Below are positions 16,749-25,450 of a stretch of DNA of 64,000 nucleotides, in pieces. A model generated the notes under the pieces. That model made no database searches. It had not been told where the DNA came from and worked only from the letters and a program-made list of their open reading frames with translations. The stretch is taken from the NCBI RefSeq assembly GCF_003390375.1, contig NZ_QUOT01000001.1:3100001-3164000 (forward strand). The letters are read 5' to 3'. The first letter of the stretch is position 1, and every line of letters begins with the position of its first letter. Source of the DNA: Thalassotalea euphylliae (lineage in GTDB: Bacteria; Pseudomonadota; Gammaproteobacteria; Enterobacterales; Alteromonadaceae). The position numbers were made by a program, and so were the translations under genes.

Positions 16749-17786
16749 ATGAGACCTTTTATTTCTATCATCTTCAGTGTTTTCCTATTTACACCATTGT
16801 TGAGTTGGGCACAAAACTTAAATGGCGTAGAAAAAGTCAATGGCGTAGAAAAAATTAATGGCGTCAGTTTTGTTGCCACAAACCAAACGCTTAACAGCAG
16901 CGATTTAAATCCGGTAAAAGATATTAATGCCAACTGGATCACAGTAATGCCATTTGGTTTCATTCGCCCCAATAGTGCCGAGGTGTTATATAACAGTAAT
17001 TATCAATGGAAAGGAGAAACCGTAGCAGGTATAAAGCAGACTATCAGACTCGCGCACCAGCAACAGTTGAAAGTGATGTTAAAACCACATGTATGGATGC
17101 GGAATCAATGGATTGGTGATTTATCGTTTTCGACTGAAGAACAATGGCTAATTTTCGAAAATAGCTATACAAATTATATTCTTGAATTTGCCAAAGTTGC
17201 TGAAGAATTGAATGTTGGTATTTTTGCCATTGGCGTCGAATTAAAAAAGTCGGCGATATTACGCCCTGATTTTTGGCGTGAATTGTCCGATAAAGTTAGA
17301 ACAGTATACTCAGGTAAAATAACTTACGCGGCTAACTGGGACAATTATAATAATGTCTCTTTTTGGGATAAGCTCGATTACATTGGTATTGATGCCTATT
17401 TTCCGGTAGCAACAGCAAAAACACCTAGCCATGACGCTTTTTATGCGGGTTGGTTTAGTCATTACAATGCCATTAAAAAATTCAGTTACTCTCAACAAAA
17501 GAAAGTTATTTTTACTGAATTTGGCTATCGAAATATTGACTACACAGGAAAAGAGCCCTGGAACCAAGCTATAAACTCAACGTTTAACAGTATTGCTCAG
17601 GTAAATGCGTATAGCGCCATTTTTAGCCGCTTTTGGGGGGAAAGCTGGTTCCTAGGAGGGTTCCTTTGGAAGTGGTTCCCACAACATGCTAAATCAGGTG
17701 GCATCAATAACAATCGCTTTACACCTCAAAACAAACCTGTTGAAAAAGCCATTAAAGCTTTTTATACATTGACTCCGCCCAAGTAG
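16749..17786 (+). CDS. Secreted TIM-barrel glycoside hydrolase-like protein (GH113-like)
   Basis: A 345-residue exported protein with a signal peptide ending near LLSWAQ. The body resembles GH113/GTA TIM-barrel enzymes: WITVMPFGFI on an early strand, KVMLKPHVWM, IFAIGVEL (candidate acid/base Glu), LDYIGIDAYFP and VIFTEFGYR (candidate nucleophile Glu) on successive strands. GH113 includes beta-mannanases, but the substrate cannot be inferred here. Right after the signal peptide is a short tandem repeat (NGVEKV, NGVEKI, NGVSFV) encoded by an 18-bp DNA repeat. No clear ribosome-binding site precedes ATG, so the start is somewhat uncertain. Confidence 0.78.
   Translation: MRPFISIIFSVFLFTPLLSWAQNLNGVEKVNGVEKINGVSFVATNQTLNSSDLNPVKDINANWITVMPFGFIRPNSAEVLYNSNYQWKGETVAGIKQTIRLAHQQQLKVMLKPHVWMRNQWIGDLSFSTEEQWLIFENSYTNYILEFAKVAEELNVGIFAIGVELKKSAILRPDFWRELSDKVRTVYSGKITYAANWDNYNNVSFWDKLDYIGIDAYFPVATAKTPSHDAFYAGWFSHYNAIKKFSYSQQKKVIFTEFGYRNIDYTGKEPWNQAINSTFNSIAQVNAYSAIFSRFWGESWFLGGFLWKWFPQHAKSGGINNNRFTPQNKPVEKAIKAFYTLTPPK
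16821..16867 (+). repeat. 18-bp in-frame tandem repeat (about 2.5 copies)
   Basis: Units at 16821-16838 and 16839-16856 begin AATGGCGTAGAAAAA and differ only in the last three bases; a third partial copy follows. Being a multiple of 3, gain or loss of a unit would keep the reading frame. Confidence 0.8.
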
Positions 17787-17816
17787 CGGTCTGAGCTGGC
17801 TAAACATATACGTATG

Positions 17817-18749
17817 CTAGAAAAAATAAACAACGGAAAGGTCGCCAAAAGATGTTTGAATATGGCGGCCTTCTTGTTTCCATGCGCGCAGCAATACTAA
17901 AAACTTTTCGTTTTGTGATGTCCATGAAAGACCTGCGCCATAAGCTCGTGCTTTTTCGTCCCCTGATTCTTTCAAATTGTCTACATCACTGAGGTTTTTA
18001 ATCGTTCCTTTGCCAAATTTGTATTCGGCGAAAAAATGAATATTGTTAGGCGCTTGTACCGATAAAAATGGGCCGATATCGCCGCTGTAAGAAATGGAAT
18101 CGAGCTCGGTTTTTGGGCGGTCATCGACATTGACAAAATCAGTATCGAAGATCAGAGAGTTGTTTGATTCAAGCGATAGTCGCTTAATAGACCAACCAGC
18201 ATTAATACTTAGCGACCAGTCAAAATGCGAACTTAGCTTAGGACGATTAAGGAAGAAGTGCTCAAACGCAGACGTTTTACCACCAAAAGTGTAAAGATTG
18301 TGTTGGCCGAAAAGCTCTATTTTGGTTGACTTGGTTTGAGCAAAAAAGTCACTTTGTTGGCCTGGTCCTATAAGGTTCTCGACTCTAGTTTGTAAGCCTT
18401 CAAGTGTTTGGTAATTCAGTACGATTCGGGTGTTCTTGAGCTTTCTATACGAAATCAGGATATTCTGCGTATCGGTTTCGATATCGTCTTTTCTCGCGTC
18501 AACGGCATAGCCAATTTCAATATCGTTAATGTCGAGAAAAAAGCCTATGCGTTCGTTATTTGTTGGCGAGAGATGAAACAGTGCTTTTTGCTCTGCGCCT
18601 TCAGTCGAACGGTATATTAGGCTTTGGCTAGTATCAGGGCGAGAAAGTGTGGTTCTTAATGAAATGATGTCCCAATCTATCGCTAGACTGTGATGAGAGG
18701 TTATCGCTAGTGCAAGCCCGAAGTAACATGAAGTCCATTGTTTCGCCAC
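17817..18749 (-). CDS. Predicted exported beta-strand-rich (outer-membrane-like) protein
   Basis: A 310-residue protein with a signal peptide (hydrophobic run to about residue 23, SLA cleavage). The mature part is rich in alternating polar/hydrophobic strands separated by short turns and ends in VVYFF, an aromatic C-terminus typical of outer-membrane barrels recognised by the Bam complex. I do not recognise a named family. The GTG start at 18749 is the only good one but has a weak ribosome-binding site. It is convergent with the GH113-like gene; any functional link is speculative. Confidence 0.65.
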   Translation of the reverse strand: MAKQWTSCYFGLALAITSHHSLAIDWDIISLRTTLSRPDTSQSLIYRSTEGAEQKALFHLSPTNNERIGFFLDINDIEIGYAVDARKDDIETDTQNILISYRKLKNTRIVLNYQTLEGLQTRVENLIGPGQQSDFFAQTKSTKIELFGQHNLYTFGGKTSAFEHFFLNRPKLSSHFDWSLSINAGWSIKRLSLESNNSLIFDTDFVNVDDRPKTELDSISYSGDIGPFLSVQAPNNIHFFAEYKFGKGTIKNLSDVDNLKESGDEKARAYGAGLSWTSQNEKFLVLLRAWKQEGRHIQTSFGDLSVVYFF

Positions 18750-18934
18750 GCTAAGACCACTGAGTAGATAAATGTTAACTTCAGTCTAACTTGAGAAAGT
18801 CGCTGAAAATGTCACAAATTTATAAAAAATTTACAACAAAATCAGTGAAGGTGGCTAATAGCTACAAAGCCAAACAAAGTTGGCAAGCTCAACCCTTAGC
18901 TGGAGTTCTAGTGCAAAGCCAATTTACCTTTCTC

Positions 18935-19381
18935 TTACTTGGCCTGAGCTTGCAGCTTGGCCTGCGTATACTCACTGTGGCGTAAATGCAGTAAATCAGC
19001 AATTTTTCGAATCACATGTTGTTCAATCGCAGCAAGTTCACCGTCAGCAAGCGCCAATTGCCACAAGGTTTCAACCATGGTGACTTTTTGCGAGGGGGAG
19101 TAATGTTGGTTTAACACCGAAGTGAAGCGGTGGAAGTCTGTTGCGTTCTCACTTAACTCTATGGCCTGGGTGACGATATCACTCACTTCATCGTCAGTTA
19201 GTGAGAAGTGCCCTGCAAGTATCTGCTTGATGTGTTGCTGCTCATTGTCATCCATTAAGCCATCTGCTTTCATGACTTCAACTAGCAATACGGCACAAGC
19301 GATATCTAGATTAAGTTTATCTTCTTCAACTGCTTGTTCTTGAAAAACATCATTAAAAAATTGCTGGATTTTATTAAGCAT
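18935..19381 (-). CDS. TerB-like (tellurite-resistance/DjlA-N fold) protein
   Basis: A small acidic helical protein of 148 residues with the TerB signature: LDIACAVLLVEVMKADGLMD, an Asp-rich turn (DDNEQQHIKQIL), and a second repeat LWQLALADGELAAIEQHVIRKIADLL. TerB-fold proteins bind divalent metal through such paired acidic turns; most stand-alone members have no tested function. The open frame extends 36 codons upstream, but MLNKIQQFF fits the family N-terminus. No other ter genes are present, so a tellurite role is unlikely. Confidence 0.85.
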   Translation of the reverse strand: MLNKIQQFFNDVFQEQAVEEDKLNLDIACAVLLVEVMKADGLMDDNEQQHIKQILAGHFSLTDDEVSDIVTQAIELSENATDFHRFTSVLNQHYSPSQKVTMVETLWQLALADGELAAIEQHVIRKIADLLHLRHSEYTQAKLQAQAK

Positions 19382-19781
19382 CATAGTACGACTCAAAACA
19401 TGCCTGAATATGGCTAAACTATATCGAAATATTGGTCTCGCTATATTAGCGCGTCTACTAATCAAGACAAGCATGCCCCAGCTAGCCAAGAGTGTGCTGA
19501 AACAAGTTTATGTGACCAGCAAAGTGAATTCACAGTATTAAGGATTATTTGAGTTAGTGATTATGCCTAAATAACTAAGTTTTTAGTTAATTGTTGACTA
19601 GAATAGCTAATTGAATGACTTGCTATATTGTATTACTTACTTTGATTGAGTCCCCATTCCTAGCTTTGTTTTTAATTTATCTTGTTGTAATGCAAGCATA
19701 AAAAATTTTTTCCTGCCCTATTTGCAATGTTGATAAGCCTTGGCGCGTATTTTGTAATAACCGTTTACAACTTTAACCATG

Positions 19782-19823
19782 CTTATGACTAAAAGTTCGA
19801 TAAAATTTACATTTAGTCATAAG
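19782..19823. promoter_or_regulatory. Wide 12-bp inverted repeat upstream of first RND operon
   Basis: Arms CTTATGACTAAA (19782-19793) and TTTAGTCATAAG (19812-19823) are perfect and separated by 18 bp. The dyad ends 28 bp before the likely start codon. It could be an operator or a leader hairpin. The rest of the roughly 360-bp gap from 19490 is AT-rich and holds no gene that I can support; no regulator gene is adjacent. Confidence 0.55.
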
Positions 19824-19851
19824 AAGTTGCGTGCAAATTGAGGGCAAAGCA

Positions 19852-21063
19852 GTGACAAGGAAAAAACAAATAATCATACCAATCATCATCTTGGTCAGTG
19901 GCATTTTAATCTTTATGGCATTGTCGAGTATGAAGAAACCTCCAGAAGAAAAACCAGCCGTTGATAACACGCCAATCGTCGCTATCGAGCCTGTATCGGT
20001 TGGTTCAATGCACCTAAAAGTGGGATCACACGGTGTGGTTCTACCGAAATACGAAACCGAGCTTATCGCTCAAGTAAATGGTCAAATCGTTGAGTTATCG
20101 CCAGCGTTTGTCCGTGGTGGTTTTGTGGAAAAAGGCCAACTATTAGCACGCATTGACCCAAGCGATTACGAGGCTGCATTGATTGATGCTGAAGCTAATC
20201 TGGCTTCCTCTCATGCCTCGCTGGAAACTGAGCGCGCACAAGGTAAAGTTGCTGAAAGTGAGTGGCGCAAAATTACTGACACTTTGCCAACTGAGTTAAG
20301 TTTGCGTAAGCCACAGTTAGCACAAGAGCTGGCGCACGTTAAAGCGGCAGAAGCACGCGTGCTAAGAGCAAAGCGTGATTTAGAGCGTACCGAAATTCGA
20401 GCGCCGTATGATGCCATGATTGAAATGCGCTCAATTGGTTTAGGCTCTTACGTAGGCACAGGGAGCTCAGTCGGCAAATTGCTAGGCACAGCGGTAGCTG
20501 AGGTACGCTTACCTGTTGCCGACAATCAATTGCAATTTTTGATCGCAGAAGGCGACGCCGCTTCGGTGACGTTAAAAGGCACATTTGCTGGTAAAGAAAC
20601 CCAGTGGCAAGCGCAAATCGCTCGTAATGAAGGTGTGGTGGATAATACGAGTCGCATGAGTTACTTAGTTGCTGAGGTGAAAGACCCTTACGCGCTGTCG
20701 TCAGGCGATCACAAGCCACTGCGCTTTGGTGCATATGTTAACGCTGATATTTACGGCATAACCTTGACCAATGCGACAACGGTGCCGCGCTATTTGGTCG
20801 AGAATAATCGAATTGCAATTTTAGATAGCGATTCAAAATTGCGTTACGTGAATGTTGATATTGTTCGCCAAGACGGTGCCCGTTTAGTGATTGGTGATGG
20901 GCTAACTGATGGCGACCGCATTATTGTTTCTGCGTTGGATTACCCTGTTGACGGCATGGCGTTAGCATTAGAAAGTGACAAGCCGAAAGACGATAGCCAA
21001 GAAAATCCTGAAGAAAGCACTAGTGAAACTCAGGTAGCTAGTGTAGCAACGGCAGGGGAATAA
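19852..21063 (+). CDS. RND efflux periplasmic adaptor (membrane fusion protein)
   Basis: Links an inner-membrane RND pump to an outer-membrane channel. Membrane anchor KQIIIPIIILVSGILIFMAL at the N-terminus, then a split lipoyl domain (GVVLPKYETELIAQVNGQIV ... TEIRAPYDAMIEMR), an alpha-hairpin (DAEANLASSHASLETERAQ region) and a beta-barrel/membrane-proximal domain. Start is most likely GTG 19852 with GAGGG 8 nt upstream; GTG 19831 is an alternative. It is 4 nt upstream of the permease gene, and no outer-membrane TolC gene is nearby. Substrate unknown. Confidence 0.9.
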   Translation: MTRKKQIIIPIIILVSGILIFMALSSMKKPPEEKPAVDNTPIVAIEPVSVGSMHLKVGSHGVVLPKYETELIAQVNGQIVELSPAFVRGGFVEKGQLLARIDPSDYEAALIDAEANLASSHASLETERAQGKVAESEWRKITDTLPTELSLRKPQLAQELAHVKAAEARVLRAKRDLERTEIRAPYDAMIEMRSIGLGSYVGTGSSVGKLLGTAVAEVRLPVADNQLQFLIAEGDAASVTLKGTFAGKETQWQAQIARNEGVVDNTSRMSYLVAEVKDPYALSSGDHKPLRFGAYVNADIYGITLTNATTVPRYLVENNRIAILDSDSKLRYVNVDIVRQDGARLVIGDGLTDGDRIIVSALDYPVDGMALALESDKPKDDSQENPEESTSETQVASVATAGE

Positions 21064-21067
21064 GCTG

Positions 21068-24000
21068 ATGAGCAAGTATACCCCAGCCGAAATATCCGAA
21101 ACACATAAAGGCTTAATTGCATGGTTCGCACGCAACTCAGTTGCAGCGAATTTATTGATGGCTTTTATCTTGATTGGTGGCCTGCTAACTGCTGGCACCA
21201 TCAGCAAGCAGATGTTTCCTCAATTTAAAATTAATTGGATTGAATTCAATGCCTCATACCCAGGTGCTGCGCCTCAAGAAGTAGAAGAGGGCATTACCAT
21301 TAAAATCGAAGAAGCCTTAGAAACTATTCAAGGCTTAGATCGCGTCATCACATACTCAAACCGCAATGGTTCTAGCGGTTATTTCCGCGTTGATGAAGAT
21401 TACGACCCACAAGTGGTGCTAGATGAAGTGAAGTCACAAATTGACTCTATCTCTTCATTTCCTGACGGTATGGAGCGCCCTGTGGTTGAGCGTATTAAAT
21501 ACCGCCAAGAGGTTATGTACATTAGCTTGTACGGCGATTTAACCAATAAAGAATTGAAAGCCTTAGGTAAGAATATTCACGATGAAATTCAGCAGCAGCC
21601 GCTGATTAATATTTCTGAATTCTACAGTGGCCTTGGCTATGAGATTTCAATTGAAGTCAGTAAAGATCGTTTACGTGAATACGGGTTGAGTTTCCGCGAT
21701 GTTGCCCAAGCGGTGCGCGATCACTCTCGTAATATGTCGGCTGGCCAAATTCGTGCAGAAAATGGCTATATCAACCTGCGCGTTGAAAATCAGGCATACC
21801 GTGGTCATCAATTCGAGCAAATTCCCGTTATTACCTTAGGCGATGGTACTAAAATTCTGTTGGGTGATATCGCAACCATTAACGATGGTTTCCAAGAGGG
21901 TTTGCAATATTCTAAGTTTAATGGGAAAAACTCGGTAACTTTCTTTGTGGGTGCCGCGGGTGAGCAAAGTATTACTAATGTAGCCAAAGTCATGAGTGAC
22001 TTTGTGGAACGTAAACAAAAAGAACTACCTGAAGGCGTTAAATTAGAAACTTGGGTAGATTTTACTTACTACCTTGAAGGCCGCTTAGACATGATGCTAG
22101 ACAACATGAAAAGCGGTGCAATTCTTGTTTTCCTGATGCTGGCACTGTTCTTACGCATCCGCTTAGCGTTTTGGGTGATGATGGGTTTACCTGTGTGTTT
22201 CTTGGGAACACTACTGGTCATGCCGCTCGAATTTATTAACGTGACGATAAACATCACGAGTTTATTCGCCTTTATCTTAGTGCTGGGTATTGTCGTTGAT
22301 GATGCTATTGTGATGGGCGAGAGTGCTCATGCAGAAATTGAAGACAAAGGTCACTCACCAGAGAGCGTAATTCGCGGTGTTAAACGCGTTGCCATGCCTG
22401 CAACTTTTGGCGTGTTGACCACGATTGCTGCCTTTGTTCCGCTGGTATTAGGTGATGGCCCAGGTTCGGCTTGGAGTCAGTCTATCGGTTATGTCGTTAT
22501 CTTTTGTTTATTATTCTCTTTGGTGGAATCTAAGCTGATACTGCCTGCCCATTTAATTAGCATGAAAGTTAAGCCGCCTAACCCTCGCAACCCGCTTCAT
22601 CGATTACGTGGCGCGGTTGATAACGGCATGAAGCACACCATTGAGCATTTCTATCGCCCTGCGATTACGACCCTAATGAAGTATCGCTACGGTGTAATCA
22701 TGTTCTTTATCAGCATCTTACTGGTCAGTGCTGGCTTATACAGTGGTGGTGTGGTGCGCTTTGTTGGTCAACCTAAGGTGCCACATGATTTCCCACGTAT
22801 CAGCATTGAAATGAATACTGATGCGGCAGAAAAAGCGACCTTAAATACCGTACTGACGGTTGAGAATATCTTGAAAAAAGTTGATCAAGATATTGAAGCA
22901 GAATTTGGTAAACCTATGATTGCCAATATGCAGGTTGATTTGCGCAGCCGCACACGTGCACAAATTATGGTGAAATTAGTCGAACCAGAACAACGCGCGA
23001 TGAACACGTTTGAGTTGGCCGATCGTTGGCGCGAAGCTATCCCTAACTTACCGGGTGTAAAGCAGTTCTCGATTGATGATAACTTGTTTGGCGGTGGTCG
23101 TGAGGATGGCGACATCAGCTTCAGACTAGAAAGCCAAGACGACGATCAACTGCTTGCTGCGGCACAAGATTTAAAAGCTAAGTTAAATAGCCTTAAAGGG
23201 GTCGGTGATGTGAACGACAGTCGCCAAACCAGCGCCAAGGAAGTGCAGTTCACCCTAAAACCGCTAGCTTACAGCTTAGGCTTAACCTTGTCAGATATTG
23301 CTTCTCAAGTTGGCTATAGTTTCTATGGCTTAGAAGCCCAACGCATTTTACGAGACAGTGAAGAAATCAAGGTTATGGTACGTTATCCATTGGAAGAGCG
23401 AAATGCTGTCGGGCATGTTGACGACGTAATGATTCAAGCGCCAAATGGGGCAGAACTGCCGCTGTCGGAGCTGGCATCAATTTCTGTTGTTGATGGTGTT
23501 ACAAGTATTCGTCGTGAAAACAGCAATCGTACGATTAATGTTTGGGCCAGTGTGGACGCTGCGCAGGTAGAACCATTTGAGGTGGCGAAAGATATTCGCG
23601 ATAACTACATTCCAGAGTTATTACGCAAATACCCGCAAGTACAAAGCCAAGTGTCTGGGCGTATCCAAGAAGAAATGGAAAGTGCGAATAAACAGTTACG
23701 CGACTTTATTCTATCGCTAATGGTGATTTTCACCTTACTGGCAGTGCCGCTAAAAAGTTACTCGCAACCATTAATGATTATGACGGTGATTCCGTTTGGC
23801 ATTGTTGGGGCAATGGCTGGGCATATGATCTTAGGTATGGATCTGAATGTGCTATCGATGTTCGGTATTATCGCAGCCGCGGGCGTGGTAATTAATGATT
23901 CATTGGTAATGGTTGATTATGTTAACAATTCTCGTCGTCAAGGAATGGCGCTTAAAGATGCCGTGATTCATTCTGGCTGCCGCCGTTTCCGAGCGATTGT

Positions 24001-24259
24001 GTTAACGTCATTTACCACCTTTATTGGCTTAGTTCCTATCATGCTAGAAACGAGTATGCAGGCGCAAATGGTTATTCCAATGGCGGTTTCATTAGCATTC
24101 GGCGTATTGTTTGCCACTGTTGTTACCTTGGTAATGATACCGGCGCTGTATTTAGTGATTGAAGATATTCGTGGCTTGTTTAAGCGTAACAAGAGCGCGA
24201 AATCAGATGTTGAGAAAAGCGCTCAGGCTTTGGCAGCCAAACCATTGGAGTCAAATTAA
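21068..24259 (+). CDS. RND efflux permease (AcrB superfamily, HAE-type)
   Basis: Proton-driven inner-membrane exporter of 1063 residues with the duplicated RND architecture: TM1, a large periplasmic loop, TM2-6, TM7, a second loop, TM8-12. The proton-relay motif in TM4 is complete, LGIVVDDAIVMGE (two adjacent Asp). The early loop has NASYPGAAPQEVEEG, and TM10 carries AAGVVINDSLVMVDY with the usual Lys/Asn-like partner region. AGGGGAA precedes ATG. It is translationally close to the adaptor gene and ends at the strong terminator at 24285. Confidence 0.94.
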   Translation: MSKYTPAEISETHKGLIAWFARNSVAANLLMAFILIGGLLTAGTISKQMFPQFKINWIEFNASYPGAAPQEVEEGITIKIEEALETIQGLDRVITYSNRNGSSGYFRVDEDYDPQVVLDEVKSQIDSISSFPDGMERPVVERIKYRQEVMYISLYGDLTNKELKALGKNIHDEIQQQPLINISEFYSGLGYEISIEVSKDRLREYGLSFRDVAQAVRDHSRNMSAGQIRAENGYINLRVENQAYRGHQFEQIPVITLGDGTKILLGDIATINDGFQEGLQYSKFNGKNSVTFFVGAAGEQSITNVAKVMSDFVERKQKELPEGVKLETWVDFTYYLEGRLDMMLDNMKSGAILVFLMLALFLRIRLAFWVMMGLPVCFLGTLLVMPLEFINVTINITSLFAFILVLGIVVDDAIVMGESAHAEIEDKGHSPESVIRGVKRVAMPATFGVLTTIAAFVPLVLGDGPGSAWSQSIGYVVIFCLLFSLVESKLILPAHLISMKVKPPNPRNPLHRLRGAVDNGMKHTIEHFYRPAITTLMKYRYGVIMFFISILLVSAGLYSGGVVRFVGQPKVPHDFPRISIEMNTDAAEKATLNTVLTVENILKKVDQDIEAEFGKPMIANMQVDLRSRTRAQIMVKLVEPEQRAMNTFELADRWREAIPNLPGVKQFSIDDNLFGGGREDGDISFRLESQDDDQLLAAAQDLKAKLNSLKGVGDVNDSRQTSAKEVQFTLKPLAYSLGLTLSDIASQVGYSFYGLEAQRILRDSEEIKVMVRYPLEERNAVGHVDDVMIQAPNGAELPLSELASISVVDGVTSIRRENSNRTINVWASVDAAQVEPFEVAKDIRDNYIPELLRKYPQVQSQVSGRIQEEMESANKQLRDFILSLMVIFTLLAVPLKSYSQPLMIMTVIPFGIVGAMAGHMILGMDLNVLSMFGIIAAAGVVINDSLVMVDYVNNSRRQGMALKDAVIHSGCRRFRAIVLTSFTTFIGLVPIMLETSMQAQMVIPMAVSLAFGVLFATVVTLVMIPALYLVIEDIRGLFKRNKSAKSDVEKSAQALAAKPLESN

Positions 24260-24284
24260 AATAAGCATCAAATAAGCTGCTGAT

Positions 24285-24314
24285 AAAAGGGAGGATCTTA
24301 GATCCTCCCTTTTT
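24285..24314 (+). terminator. Intrinsic terminator of first RND operon
   Basis: Perfect 13-bp stem AAAAGGGAGGATC / GATCCTCCCTTTT around TTA, ending in five T. Confidence 0.95.
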
Positions 24315-24349
24315 GCTTTGTGCTTGGCTTTAGTGTAAAAAAGTGAAAG

Positions 24350-24383
24350 ACCCTAAATAGTTAAAAACCCTAAATAGTCAAAA
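24350..24383. repeat. 17-bp direct repeat upstream of sigma-like gene
   Basis: Two adjacent 17-bp units, ACCCTAAATAGTTAAAA (24350-24366) and ACCCTAAATAGTCAAAA (24367-24383), differ at one base. They lie 37 bp before the sigma-like start, in the promoter region. Confidence 0.75.
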
Positions 24384-24419
24384 ACAACATACCAGCAAGG
24401 CAAATAACGATATTGGACA

Positions 24420-24995
24420 ATGGAACAACCAAGGTTTGCACATTCATTAGCACTGCATGACTTTGAATTACTGATTCAAGGCAAGCAAAGTGGTTTTATG
24501 GCTGCATACCAACACTACGCTGATGATGTCTACTCAATATGCCTGCACCTTGTTTGTGATGAAGAAATCGCTGCTGAATTGCTGCGCCTGGTCTTTGCTC
24601 ACTTTCTCAAACAACTTCGTTACATTAAGCTGCCACAAGACGTTGGCCCTTGGTTAGAAGATTGTTCAGTTAAAGCATGTCGCCATTATTTTGTACTAGC
24701 TGAACAGGCACGGCAACATCGTAACGCACGCTCAAACCATAATACTCGTGATACTCACCAAGGAAATTTTCGTTCAGAAAGTGCCGAAGAGCATTCGGTA
24801 AACAATCGCTTACTCGAGGAAATAAGCCCTACACAACGTGCTATGGTTTATTCGCACAGTGCCCAGAACATAAAGCAAAAAAGCGTTATCAAAAAGATTA
24901 ACCTCAGCTTAGAAAATGAAGCCAAAAACCAATTCTTGTTCGATTTGATCTCGCTTCAAGGTATCCGTAATTGGTTTAGTAAGGTTTGCAAATGA
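24420..24995 (+). CDS. Degenerate ECF sigma-factor-like protein
   Basis: A 191-residue protein resembling an extracytoplasmic-function sigma factor. Residues 14-60 match sigma region 2 (FMAAYQHYADDVYSICLHLV then EEIAAELLRLVFAHFLKQL), including the later GPWLEDCSVKACRHYF helix. The usual DLVQE-type core-binding residues are changed to ELLRL. Region 4 is weak: SPTQRAMVYSHSAQNIKQKS is in the right place but the helix-turn-helix is poorly conserved. It may be a divergent sigma factor or a non-transcriptional derivative. Its stop overlaps the next start (ATGA), and a 17-bp direct repeat precedes the gene. Confidence 0.6.
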   Translation: MEQPRFAHSLALHDFELLIQGKQSGFMAAYQHYADDVYSICLHLVCDEEIAAELLRLVFAHFLKQLRYIKLPQDVGPWLEDCSVKACRHYFVLAEQARQHRNARSNHNTRDTHQGNFRSESAEEHSVNNRLLEEISPTQRAMVYSHSAQNIKQKSVIKKINLSLENEAKNQFLFDLISLQGIRNWFSKVCK

Positions 24996-25441
24996 CGCGC
25001 TTTAGTGACCAATTAGAATGGCGTATTGAAAGCGCTGAGAATATGTTGGAGAACAGCAAGGCACCGCTATTGGCTGAAGACATTTGGCGCATTCACCAAC
25101 TTAAACAATTGTCGCAAACGGTCGGTTTGGCTGTGTTAGCGGCATTCATTGCGCTTAGTCTATGGTGGTATCATTGGGGGCAAACGCCGATGGCAATGCC
25201 GGACTATATTACCCAAAGCCATCAGTATGAACAGCAGCTAGCGCAATATGCCGATGTTGAATTATCAGAACGTCATAGCGCGATAATGGCTAACTGGCAC
25301 CATGAATTGTCGGTAATAGACCAAACACTAGAACGCGGTAAAGGTAATTTATACAACGTCGAGCTTTGGCAACGACGCACTAGTTTATTGAAGTTGATGG
25401 TTGAGTTTTATACTCGACCACATGATTTGTATGAGATTTGA
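24992..25441 (+). CDS. Single-pass membrane protein, candidate anti-sigma partner
   Basis: A 149-residue protein with a cytoplasmic N-terminal helix (about 45 residues), one transmembrane helix (VGLAVLAAFIALSLWWYHW, about 45-63) and a helical, glutamine- and histidine-containing periplasmic tail. No zinc-binding ZAS motif (HxxxCxxC) is present. The ATG at 24992 overlaps the TGA of the sigma-like gene, indicating translational coupling, and this order (sigma, one-TM protein) is that of sigma/anti-sigma pairs. The role as an anti-sigma is inferred from position and topology only. Confidence 0.6.
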   Translation: MTRFSDQLEWRIESAENMLENSKAPLLAEDIWRIHQLKQLSQTVGLAVLAAFIALSLWWYHWGQTPMAMPDYITQSHQYEQQLAQYADVELSERHSAIMANWHHELSVIDQTLERGKGNLYNVELWQRRTSLLKLMVEFYTRPHDLYEI

Positions 25442-25450
25442 GGAAGCCCA

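Noticed and set aside
18935..19381. Tellurite resistance locus suggested by the TerB-like protein
   Set aside because: No terA, terC, terD or terE neighbours; stand-alone TerB-fold proteins are common and not tied to tellurite.
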